Source of the DNA: Patescibacteria group bacterium
GTDB taxonomy: Bacteria; Patescibacteriota; Kazan-3B-28; UBA10110
Direction of reading: 5' to 3'
Assembly: GCA_003524745.1 (NCBI GenBank)
Contig: DQGN01000001.1
Coordinates: 1-10,449 of the forward strand
Length of the DNA: 10,449 bases
Made by a program: the position numbers and the translations under genes. The notes beneath the pieces were generated by a model that did not search any database, was not told where the DNA came from, and saw nothing but the letters and a program-made list of their open reading frames with translations. Shown here piece after piece: positions 1 to 6,433 of the stretch. Each line of letters begins with the position of its first letter. The stretch's first letter is position 1.

Positions 1-85
1 TAATAAGCACGGTTTGGGGATCGAGAGCATCCTGCCCCACAAGGGTTTGCTCCCGAGATGAACCAGCCGGAAGAATAAGGAGAAT
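1..85 (+). other. Upstream sequence / probable 5' leader of rpsB
   Basis: This stretch precedes the S2 gene and ends in its ribosome binding site. No tRNA or rRNA signature is visible. Two frames are open from the left edge: one stops at 59-61, the other stops at 87-89 and would overlap the rpsB start as ATGA. Neither short translation resembles a family I recognise, so the end of an upstream gene cannot be excluded. Small pairings exist (TGGGG 15-19 with CCCCA 35-39; GGG 43-45 with CCC 52-54), which would suit a structured leader, since ribosomal protein mRNAs are often autoregulated. That role is inference, and no known S2 leader consensus was matched. Confidence 0.3.
77..82 (+). promoter_or_regulatory. 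Shine-Dalgarno site of rpsB
   Basis: AAGGAG lies three bases before the ATG at 86, a rather short spacing. It is the only clear Shine-Dalgarno sequence I see before a gene in this window, and it fixes the rpsB start. Confidence 0.7.
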
Positions 86-946
86 ATGAGTAAAAAAGTT
101 ACAGTAGAGCAGATGTTGGAGGCGGGGCTGCACTTTGGGCACCAAACTTTTCGCTGGCACCCAAACATGAAGCCTTATATTTTTGATAGTCGAGACAATA
201 TCCATATCATTGACTTGACTAAAACTGAAGAGAAGTTAAAGGACGCGCTCAATTTTGTGGAGCAATTAGCAGAGAGTGGCGGTATGCTGATGTTGGTTGG
301 CACTAAAAAGCAAGCCAGTGCCACCATCGAGGAATTGAGTAAGTCGGCTAATTTACCGTATGTGGCCAAGCGGTGGTCTGGCGGTTTGCTGACTAATTTT
401 CCTACCATGAAAACTCGGATTAAATATCTAAAGCAATTAAGAGAAAAATTCGCCAAAAAAGATTTTGGTGATCTGACTAAACAGGAGATTGGTTTATTGG
501 AAAAAAAGATGGCTATTTTAGAAGACTCATTTGGCGGATTAGATATGCTCACCGAAATGCCAAATGCGTTATTTGTCGTGGATATCCTGCGGGAAAAGAT
601 CGCTGTGAAAGAGGCGTTAAGATTGCATATCCCAGTGATTGCCATGGTGGATACTAATGCTAATCCAGAGGACATCGCTTTCCCGATTCCGGCTAACGAT
701 GATGCCAAACAAGGAATTAGATTAATTACTGAAGCGATCGTGTCTGCTTATGTGGCCAACCGCGCGCAAAAAGCAACCAGCGTTAAAGCCGATGCCCAAG
801 AGGGCGATGAAGCGGTGGTAGTAGACGAGGCAGAATTAGAAGAGGTCTTACGCCAAAAAGAAGCTGCCCTGGCCATCAGCAAACAAGAAGAGGAAGCAAT
901 GAAGCAAGCGGAAGAAAAAACCAAAAAAACGAGTGGTAATAATTAA
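86..946 (+). CDS. rpsB: Small ribosomal subunit protein uS2
   Basis: S2 is a structural protein of the 30S subunit, bound near the head-body junction and needed for bS1 docking in bacteria that have bS1. The N-terminus carries the family signature (LEAGLHFGHQ followed by W-P-M-P-Y-IF, residues 11-33). Other conserved blocks are KRWSGGLLTNF near residue 95 and, at about residues 160-210, the segment with VVDILREK, P-V-I-A-M-VDTNA and IP-ANDDA. At 286 residues it is longer than most bacterial S2 proteins (about 230-260). The surplus is a charged, Glu/Lys/Ala-rich tail from about residue 228 that looks helical or disordered. It opens the operon, with tsf 25 bases downstream. The start is supported by AAGGAG. 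Identification is secure; the function of the tail is unknown. Confidence 0.97.
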   Translation: MSKKVTVEQMLEAGLHFGHQTFRWHPNMKPYIFDSRDNIHIIDLTKTEEKLKDALNFVEQLAESGGMLMLVGTKKQASATIEELSKSANLPYVAKRWSGGLLTNFPTMKTRIKYLKQLREKFAKKDFGDLTKQEIGLLEKKMAILEDSFGGLDMLTEMPNALFVVDILREKIAVKEALRLHIPVIAMVDTNANPEDIAFPIPANDDAKQGIRLITEAIVSAYVANRAQKATSVKADAQEGDEAVVVDEAELEEVLRQKEAALAISKQEEEAMKQAEEKTKKTSGNN

Positions 947-971
947 TCTAATAAATTAAAGTAATAAAACT

Positions 972-1565
972 ATGGCCATTTCTACAAAAGATATCAAAAA
1001 ACTGCGTGCCATTACGGGAGCCGGTTTATTGGATGCCAGAAGCGCCTTGGAAAGCACAGAAGGCGATTTTGACAAAGCCACCAAAATTTTGATGGAAAAA
1101 GGGGCGCAAATAGCGGAAAGCAAATCAGATCGTGATGCGCTGCAGGGTATCATTGTCAATTATATTCATCCCGGGGATCGGATCGGAGTTTTATTGGAAT
1201 TAAATTGCGAGACAGATTTTGTGGCACGCAACGAGGATTTCAAAAAATTAGCGCATAACTTGGCGTTGCAAGTGGCGGGAATGCACCCAATTTATATTGC
1301 GCCCGAGGATGTCCCCATGGATGTGTTGGATAAAGAAAAAGAAGTTTATTCCGCCCAATTACAAGATAAATCTAAAAAGACCGCCGAGAAGGCGATGCAA
1401 AGCAAACTGGACACTTTCTATGAAGCAGTTTGTTTAATCAAGCAGCCATTTGTGCTGAATCCGGAATTGAAAATAGAAGAGTTGATCGCGGAAACAGTGG
1501 GTATTCTGAAGGAAAATATTAAAATTGCTCGGTTTGTCCGCTTTGAAGTAGGGAATCGGTCATAA
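972..1565 (+). CDS. tsf: Translation elongation factor Ts (short form)
   Basis: EF-Ts catalyses GDP release from EF-Tu so that EF-Tu can be recharged with GTP. Residues 5-45 form the N-terminal UBA-like helical domain (LRAITGAGLLDAR, then GDFDKA and L-EKG). The core domain follows, with the hallmark ELNCETDFVARN at residues 76-87, where Asp82-Phe83 belong to the TDFV motif that enters the EF-Tu nucleotide site. At 197 residues it resembles the short forms known from Thermus rather than the E. coli type of about 283 residues, so only one core half is present. No clear Shine-Dalgarno precedes the ATG, only an AT-rich 25-nt spacer after rpsB. The stop TAA shares its last base with the frr start. 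Identification is secure. Confidence 0.96.
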   Translation: MAISTKDIKKLRAITGAGLLDARSALESTEGDFDKATKILMEKGAQIAESKSDRDALQGIIVNYIHPGDRIGVLLELNCETDFVARNEDFKKLAHNLALQVAGMHPIYIAPEDVPMDVLDKEKEVYSAQLQDKSKKTAEKAMQSKLDTFYEAVCLIKQPFVLNPELKIEELIAETVGILKENIKIARFVRFEVGNRS

Positions 1566-2119
1566 TGGAAGAGATCAAACAAATACTACAGCATAAGCTT
1601 GGAGCGATAAAACAGCATTTATCGGAAGAGTTTAGCGGTATTCGCAGCGGTCGGGCTAACGCTGGTTTGTTGGATAAAGTGCAGGTTAATGTTTACGGAC
1701 AGATAATGGCGATTAATAATTTAGCCACTATTGCTGTACCTGAAGCTAAGCAATTATTAGTGCAACCTTGGGATAAAGCCAATGTTGGCGCGGTAGAAAA
1801 AGCGATTATAGAAGCTAATTTAGGTGTAGGGACGGTCAACGAGGGCGACAAAGTGCGCGTCACCATCCCGCCTTTAAGCAACGAGCGGAGAGAAGAATTA
1901 GTCAAATTAATTCAAAAAGTCACCGAAGAAGCCAGAGTGGGGGTACGCAATCTTCGTCGGGAAGCTATTGATGCGATGGAGAAGGGAGCCAGCCAAGGCG
2001 GGGTGAGCGACGATGACAAAGACCGGTTAAAAAAAGATTATCAGGCTGTTATTGATGCAGCTATCGCTGAAATCGATAAAATGGCCGAAACCAAAGCTGT
2101 CGAACTCCGAGCAGTTTAA
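1565..2119 (+). CDS. frr: Ribosome recycling factor
   Basis: RRF works with EF-G to split post-termination ribosomes. At 184 residues it has the usual family length. Domain I is a three-helix bundle made from residues 1-30 and 105-184, and domain II is the beta-rich part between them. Recognisable blocks are EEFSGIRSGRANAGLLD (22-37), the A-VPEAKQLLVQPWD segment (57-70), IPPLSNERREELVK (101-114) and the basic stretch RVGVRNLRREA (124-134), whose arginines contact 23S rRNA in known RRFs. The ATG overlaps the tsf stop as TAATG, which suggests coupled translation. In many bacteria pyrH lies between tsf and frr; here it is absent. Confidence 0.97.
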   Translation: MEEIKQILQHKLGAIKQHLSEEFSGIRSGRANAGLLDKVQVNVYGQIMAINNLATIAVPEAKQLLVQPWDKANVGAVEKAIIEANLGVGTVNEGDKVRVTIPPLSNERREELVKLIQKVTEEARVGVRNLRREAIDAMEKGASQGGVSDDDKDRLKKDYQAVIDAAIAEIDKMAETKAVELRAV

Positions 2120-2120
2120 T

Positions 2121-2129
2121 ATGTTATGA
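2121..2129 (+). other. Two-codon minigene (ATG TTA TGA) before uppS
   Basis: Immediately after the frr stop the sequence reads ATG TTA TGA, and its TGA overlaps the uppS ATG (2126) as ATGA. If used, ribosomes finishing frr could restart here and then re-initiate on uppS. No Shine-Dalgarno is present, and the arrangement may be chance in a 6-nt gap. Confidence 0.2.
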
Positions 2130-2800
2130 CAACCACGATAAAACATCTGGCTATTATTATGGATGGTAATCGACGGTGGGCGCGCCGACGGGGCTTGCCG
2201 ATTTATCGTGGCCATGCTGCCGGCGTGGTGGCCCTAGAAAAGCTGATTAGAGCTTGTGTGAAGAAGTCTATCCCGTATGTCACAGTTTATGGTTTTTCGA
2301 CGGAAAATTGGGGTCGATCGAAAGTAGAAGTAGCGGGCTTGATAAAGATTATTAACGCAGCCATCATTAAATATACAGGTTTGCTGGACGAGGTGAATTG
2401 GCGCATCAAATTTATCGGTCGCATCAAAGATTTTCCCAAAACTCTCCAAAGTACGATGGCGAAAGCAGAACAAAAATTACAAACCAATCAAGCCGGAATG
2501 CTGGTGGTAGCTTTAGGCTATGGCGGGAGAGACGAACTAATCAGAGCTGTAGCTAAAGCTAACCGCAAAAGTCGGGTTAACGAAAAAGAGTTTAGCCAAT
2601 ACTTGGATACCACCGGCATGCCTGACCCGGATTTAGTGATTCGCACAGGCGGAGTGAAGAGATTAAGCAATTTTTTGTTATGGCAAATTGCCTATAGTGA
2701 ATTATATTTTACTAACACATTTTGGCCGGCTTTTACGCCTAAGCATTTAGACGCTGCTTTGCGTGAATACAGCCACCGCCAACGTAATTTTGGAAAATAA
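2126..2800 (+). CDS. uppS: Cis-prenyltransferase (undecaprenyl diphosphate synthase family)
   Basis: The family adds isopentenyl units in cis to an allylic primer, giving the C55 carrier used for peptidoglycan and surface glycan assembly. Signatures are MDGNRRWA (12-19; Asp13 is the Mg/diphosphate residue), His30, FSTENW (57-62), Arg64 and Glu68, VIRTGG (171-176), RLSNFLLWQIAYSELYF (179-195) and a C-terminal R-R-FG. Glu192 matches the second metal ligand (E. coli Glu213). One departure is that the residue after RTGG is Val177, where E. coli UppS has Glu198. At 224 residues it is somewhat shorter than typical (about 250). An earlier ATG at 2121 runs into a stop at once, so 2126 is the start. 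It overlaps the next prenyltransferase gene as TAATG. Product chain length cannot be read from the sequence. Confidence 0.93.
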   Translation: MTTTIKHLAIIMDGNRRWARRRGLPIYRGHAAGVVALEKLIRACVKKSIPYVTVYGFSTENWGRSKVEVAGLIKIINAAIIKYTGLLDEVNWRIKFIGRIKDFPKTLQSTMAKAEQKLQTNQAGMLVVALGYGGRDELIRAVAKANRKSRVNEKEFSQYLDTTGMPDPDLVIRTGGVKRLSNFLLWQIAYSELYFTNTFWPAFTPKHLDAALREYSHRQRNFGK

Positions 2801-3870
2801 TGGAAGAAGCTTTTACTGCAGCCTTACGGCACAACGGACAACTTGTCACCGATTATCTGCTCGATTATTTTAAGAAAACCGATATTACCCCGGATTATTT
2901 ACGGGAAGGAGTTAATTTTTATGTGCGCAAAGGCGGGAAGCGGTTACGTCCGGCGGTGGTATTTTGGGCTTGTGAATTAGCCGGGGGCGATGCTGCCACC
3001 GCTCTCCCAGCAGCTGCCGCCATTGAACTGATGCATACCGGCACTTTGGTGCACGACGATATCATTGACCGGGACTATATGCGCCGGGGGGGGCCTAGTA
3101 TGCACGCTCATTTTCAAGATCATTTTAAAACTCAAATTGCTTTAAATTTATTGCAGCATTTTTCTAATAGCATCGCGATGTTAGTCGGTGATATTCAATA
3201 TTCTTTAGCGATAGCCATGATGAATGACCTGCCCTTATCGGTCGATCGCCAAGTCGTGCAATGGCTGATCCATAATTTGTCGGCTCACTGGGTGCCGGAA
3301 GTCATGAGCGGGGAGACTTTGGATGTACAATATGCGTGGCAATCATTAGCGGAAGTTGATGAGGCTATGATTCTTGCTATGCTCAACAAAAAAACTGCCT
3401 CCACTTTTGCTTTGGCCGGCAAAACGGGAGCTTTGATCGGTCTCAATAAATTAGATTTAGAGCACCCCATGGTTACACAACTCGAAGAATTGTGTCGTAA
3501 TGCCGGCTTAGCCTTTCAATTGCAGGATGATATTTTAGGCATCATTGGTGATCAAGACGAATTAGGCAAGCCGGTGGGTTCCGATATCCGCGAAGGCAAA
3601 AAAACCATTTTAGTGACGCATGCTTACAACAAAGCCACTCCCACCCAACGCCAAATCCTCGAAAATATCTTAGGGAAAAGCGATGCTACCGGGGCGGAAA
3701 TCAAACAAGCGGAACAATTATTAGTGGATCTGGGAGGAGTTGATTATGTGCGCGGGTTAGCTGATAAATATATTAAATTAGCGCAAACAGCTTTAGCCGC
3801 CTTGCCGGATCACCCCGTTAAGCGGTATTTTAAAGATTGGATAGACTTTATGATTAATCGCTCTTGCTGA
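2800..3870 (+). CDS. Trans-polyprenyl diphosphate synthase (IspA/IspB/GGPPS superfamily)
   Basis: This enzyme condenses isopentenyl diphosphate with an allylic diphosphate in trans to give a linear prenyl diphosphate. Family motifs are GKRLRP (46-51), the first Asp-rich motif in LVHDDIIDRDYMRRG (83-97; Asp86, Asp87, Asp90), GETLD (171-175), KKTA (197-200) and the second Asp-rich region LQDDILG with Asp251 (241-251), followed by KPVGSDIREGKKT (257-269). Residues -4 and -5 before the first Asp motif are Thr82 and Gly81. Small residues there usually permit products longer than C15, so a C20 or longer product is likely but not proven. At 356 residues it is slightly longer than most relatives. The translational overlap with uppS suggests it supplies that enzyme's allylic primer. 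It might instead make a quinone side chain, but no quinone genes are nearby. Confidence 0.93.
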   Translation: MEEAFTAALRHNGQLVTDYLLDYFKKTDITPDYLREGVNFYVRKGGKRLRPAVVFWACELAGGDAATALPAAAAIELMHTGTLVHDDIIDRDYMRRGGPSMHAHFQDHFKTQIALNLLQHFSNSIAMLVGDIQYSLAIAMMNDLPLSVDRQVVQWLIHNLSAHWVPEVMSGETLDVQYAWQSLAEVDEAMILAMLNKKTASTFALAGKTGALIGLNKLDLEHPMVTQLEELCRNAGLAFQLQDDILGIIGDQDELGKPVGSDIREGKKTILVTHAYNKATPTQRQILENILGKSDATGAEIKQAEQLLVDLGGVDYVRGLADKYIKLAQTALAALPDHPVKRYFKDWIDFMINRSC

Positions 3871-4955
3871 TGTTGGTTGCTATCTTAGTATTTATTTTAG
3901 TTTTTAGCATTGTCGTGTTTGCCCATGAGTTAGGGCATTTGTATTTTGCCAAGAAAATGGGTGTTTTGGTAGAGGAGTTTGGGTTTGGCTTGCCTCCCCG
4001 CATTTGGGGCAAGAAAAAAAACGGCACTATTTATTCGATTAATTTAATTCCTTTTGGCGGGTTCGTCAAGTTGTACGGCGAGGGGGATGGGTTTGGCGAT
4101 GACCAACGCGCTTTTATCAATAAAAAGCCCTGGCAAAAGTTGCTGATTGTCACCGGCGGGGTACTGATGAACTTTCTGTTAGGTTGGGTGGTCTTGATGA
4201 TCGGTTTTTGGTTGGCCATGCCCCCCTTAGTAACTTTGCCGGAACAATACGGCATAGCAGTCAGAAAAATTGACGCCAAAGTAGTAGTGGCCGAAGTTTT
4301 GGCCGGGTCGCCGGCTGAACGGGCGGGTATTTTAGCCGGTGATTATATTTTATCTGTCGATGAGGTGGAGGTAAGTTTGCCGAGCCAGATCAAAGACTTA
4401 TTGCAGGCGGATGTCAAGCGCTCGGCCACTTTATTAATAGAACGGGAAGGTGCGCCACAAGAGGTAGTAGTGAGACCAGTGGTCAAAGATGCTGGTGTGG
4501 AAATGGGGGTATTGCTGGATCGCGAGATCTCAAAAGTGCATTATGTCTGGTGGCTGGTACCCTGGTTGGCTCTGCAAGAAACTGGCAGAACTCTGCTGGT
4601 GGTGTTCATCAGCATTCTGGGGTTGCTCAAACAAATCTTTACTACGGCCAGTTTGCCGGCCGATTTATCGGGGCCAGTCGGGATTGCTCGGGTAACTGCC
4701 GATGTAGTTAAATTGGGATTTTTACGAGTACTGCAATTTATCGTTTTCTTATCCTTGAATTTAGGCATTATTAATTTAGTGCCATTTCCGGCTCTGGATG
4801 GAGGTCGGGCGGTCTTTGCGGTAGTTGAATGGCTCCGGCGGGGCAAGAAAGTATCATCTCGAATAGAAAATGCCGTTAATGCGGTTGGCTTTGTCGTCTT
4901 ATTGGGAGTATTATTAGTGGTAACCTATAAAGATATTCTCAAATTATTATCATGA
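3870..4955 (+). CDS. rseP: Site-2 intramembrane zinc metalloprotease, RseP family (M50)
   Basis: Family members cut transmembrane anti-sigma factors and leftover signal peptides within the membrane. With the ATG at 3870 the protein has 361 residues. Helix 1 carries the zinc motif HELGH (19-23), followed by GFG-PPR and PFGGFVKL, a beta-hairpin typical of the family. A hydrophobic helix lies around residues 90-112. One PDZ domain spans roughly residues 120-200 (SPAERAGI--GD-I-S). NLVPFPALDGG supplies the third zinc ligand, Asp310, and a final hydrophobic helix ends the chain. A TTG in frame at 3864 could be used, but the ATG at 3870 overlaps the previous TGA as TGATG, matching the other junctions, so I prefer it. 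Its end overlaps folD as ATGA. No sigma/anti-sigma pair is visible, so the substrate is unknown. Confidence 0.95.
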   Translation: MLVAILVFILVFSIVVFAHELGHLYFAKKMGVLVEEFGFGLPPRIWGKKKNGTIYSINLIPFGGFVKLYGEGDGFGDDQRAFINKKPWQKLLIVTGGVLMNFLLGWVVLMIGFWLAMPPLVTLPEQYGIAVRKIDAKVVVAEVLAGSPAERAGILAGDYILSVDEVEVSLPSQIKDLLQADVKRSATLLIEREGAPQEVVVRPVVKDAGVEMGVLLDREISKVHYVWWLVPWLALQETGRTLLVVFISILGLLKQIFTTASLPADLSGPVGIARVTADVVKLGFLRVLQFIVFLSLNLGIINLVPFPALDGGRAVFAVVEWLRRGKKVSSRIENAVNAVGFVVLLGVLLVVTYKDILKLLS

Positions 4956-5836
4956 TTTGGTTGGATGGCAAAAAATTAGCGGAAAAGCAAATTAAGCAAT
5001 TGCGCCGGCGCATTGATGCTTTGCGTCACAAAAAAATTATTCCAACATTGGCGATTATCTTAATCGGCGATCATCCGGCATCCAAGATTTATGTGCATAA
5101 TAAACAAAAATTATGCGCAGAAATTGGCGTCAAGTGTGAGGTCATTAAATTATCATCTACTGTTACGGCTAAAGCGGTCAAAGATAAAATCAATCTCCTG
5201 AATCGCAATAAAGATCTGCACGGAATTATCTTGCAATTGCCTTTGCCGAGTAAATTAAATACCCAAGACTTAGTGACTTACATCGATCCCAGCAAAGATG
5301 TGGATGGTTTGCATCCGTTGAATGTGGGCTTGTTGGCGTTAGGCGAGGAAGTATTCATCCCAGCTACCCCCAAGGGTGTTTTGAGTTTGCTCAAAGAATA
5401 TAACATACCTATAGTTGGTAAAAATGTGGTTGTCGTCGGCTATGGGGCAGTGGCGGGGGCGCCTTTAAGCCGGTTGTTAGCCAGAGCCAAAGCGACGGTG
5501 ACGATTGCTCAAGATAAAACCAAAGATTTGCGCCGAGTGCTGAAATCGGCCGATCTAGTGATTTCGGCAGTAGGCCAGCCCGGTTTGATTACCGGAGCAA
5601 TGATAAAATCCGGAGCAGTAGTGGTAGATGTTGGTATCACCAAGCAGGGTAAAGATTGGGTCGGCGATATCGAGACCAAAACTGTGGCCAAGCACGCGGG
5701 TTATTTAACGCCCGTCCCCGGGGGAGTGGGGCCGTTGACGGTCAGCGCCCTCATCGAGAATGTGGTTTTAGCAGCCGAACTTTCAGGCAGGCCCGCCAGT
5801 AGCGCTATGCGCAACATTTCGGGCAGGGGAGCGTAA
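4952..5836 (+). CDS. folD: Bifunctional methylenetetrahydrofolate dehydrogenase/cyclohydrolase
   Basis: FolD interconverts 5,10-methylene-THF, 5,10-methenyl-THF and 10-formyl-THF, supplying one-carbon units for purines and initiator Met-tRNA. Folate-site residues are intact: Tyr47 and Lys51 in SKIYVHNKQK, Gln95 in LQLPLP, Asp118 in KDVDGLHP, and TPVPGGVGPLT (253-263). The Rossmann loop is unusual. Where relatives have G-(R/A)-S-x-I-V-G-x-P, this protein has GYGAVAGAP (163-171), and the usual TVT-CHS-T reads TVTIAQDKT (182-190). That could change NADP/NAD preference (inference). A short Ser/Gly/Arg tail follows residue 280. Length (294) is normal. It is the last gene of the operon, overlapping rseP as ATGA. 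Confidence 0.94.
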   Translation: MIWLDGKKLAEKQIKQLRRRIDALRHKKIIPTLAIILIGDHPASKIYVHNKQKLCAEIGVKCEVIKLSSTVTAKAVKDKINLLNRNKDLHGIILQLPLPSKLNTQDLVTYIDPSKDVDGLHPLNVGLLALGEEVFIPATPKGVLSLLKEYNIPIVGKNVVVVGYGAVAGAPLSRLLARAKATVTIAQDKTKDLRRVLKSADLVISAVGQPGLITGAMIKSGAVVVDVGITKQGKDWVGDIETKTVAKHAGYLTPVPGGVGPLTVSALIENVVLAAELSGRPASSAMRNISGRGA

Positions 5837-5852
5837 AATTTTATATCTTCCC

Positions 5853-5880
5853 TTGACAAGAGTCGCATCATATATTAAAT
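5853..5880 (+). promoter_or_regulatory. Promoter candidate for greA
   Basis: A perfect TTGACA (5853-5858) is followed after 16 bases by TTAAAT (5875-5880; 4/6 to TATAAT). It lies 50-77 bases before the greA ATG, giving an expected leader of about 43 nt. The -10 sits between inverted arms CATATA (5869-5874) and TATATG (5882-5887), which could be an operator or simply AT-rich coincidence. The promoter would separate greA from the rpsB-folD operon. Confidence 0.6.
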
Positions 5881-5929
5881 GTATATGTAACTCTTATGAG
5901 CCTCATTTTATATTGGTATTAATAAAATT

Positions 5930-6394
5930 ATGTCAGGTCAAGAATTATATGTTTCCAAGACTGGTTTAGAGGAGTTGAAAACTGAACTCCAGGGATTGTT
6001 AGGGGAAAGAAAGAATATTGCCGAAAGGATTAAAGAAGCCCGCGAGTTGGGGGATTTGTCGGAAAATTCTGAATATATCGAGGCAAAAACTAAACAGTCT
6101 TTTACGGAAGGGCGCATTGCTGAAATTGAGGCGATGCTGAAAATTGCCAAAGTTATTGACGAAAATAATCGGTCCAATGGTCGCGTGGCTTTAGGGTCTA
6201 AGGTCAAAATTGTTGCTGATGGTAATACTCGGGAATATGAGCTGACCGGGTCTAATGAAGCGAGTCCCTTGCAGGGTAAAATTTCTAATGAATCACCTAT
6301 TGGCCAAGCGCTGATGGGCCATAAGAAGGGCGATGTAGTGGAAATTAATACCCCAGACGGACCCAGGCAATACACCATCACCGAGGTTAAATAG
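5930..6394 (+). CDS. greA: Transcript cleavage factor GreA
   Basis: GreA inserts its coiled coil into the RNA polymerase secondary channel and promotes cleavage of backtracked RNA. Residues 1-76 form the antiparallel coiled coil, with the tip motif GDLSENSEY (41-49). Asp42 and Glu45 are the metal-positioning acids, equivalent to E. coli Asp41 and Glu44. Residues from about 80 form the FKBP-like C-terminal domain (ALGSKVKI, then SPIGQALMGHKKGDVVEI near 120-137). The 154-residue length is standard. No Shine-Dalgarno is evident before the ATG. It has its own promoter at 5853 and is followed by structured non-coding sequence, so it is probably monocistronic. Confidence 0.96.
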   Translation: MSGQELYVSKTGLEELKTELQGLLGERKNIAERIKEARELGDLSENSEYIEAKTKQSFTEGRIAEIEAMLKIAKVIDENNRSNGRVALGSKVKIVADGNTREYELTGSNEASPLQGKISNESPIGQALMGHKKGDVVEINTPDGPRQYTITEVK

Positions 6395-6402
6395 ATGATT
6401 TT

Positions 6403-6430
6403 GCCACCATTTGTTCCGGCAAACGGTGGC
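6403..6430 (+). terminator. Hairpin just after greA, possible terminator
   Basis: GCCACC (6403-6408) pairs with GGTGGC (6425-6430), then one A/C mismatch, then TTTG (6410-6413) with CAAA (6420-6423), leaving a TTCCGG loop. This is a stable 10-pair stem beginning eight bases after the greA stop. No T-run follows, so it is not a textbook Rho-independent terminator. It may protect the mRNA 3' end or act with the larger structure next to it. Confidence 0.45.
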
Positions 6431-6433
6431 GCC

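Noticed and set aside
175..708. Minus-strand open frame of 177 codons
   Set aside because: It lies wholly inside rpsB on the opposite strand and shows no domain-like features.
3864..3866. TTG as the rseP start
   Set aside because: The ATG at 3870 makes a TGATG overlap like the neighbouring junctions and needs no rare start; TTG remains possible.
4489..4846. Overlapping short frames on both strands within rseP
   Set aside because: They are in other frames of the PDZ and membrane part of rseP and are rich in Trp/Cys or Arg/Pro, as expected for out-of-frame translation.
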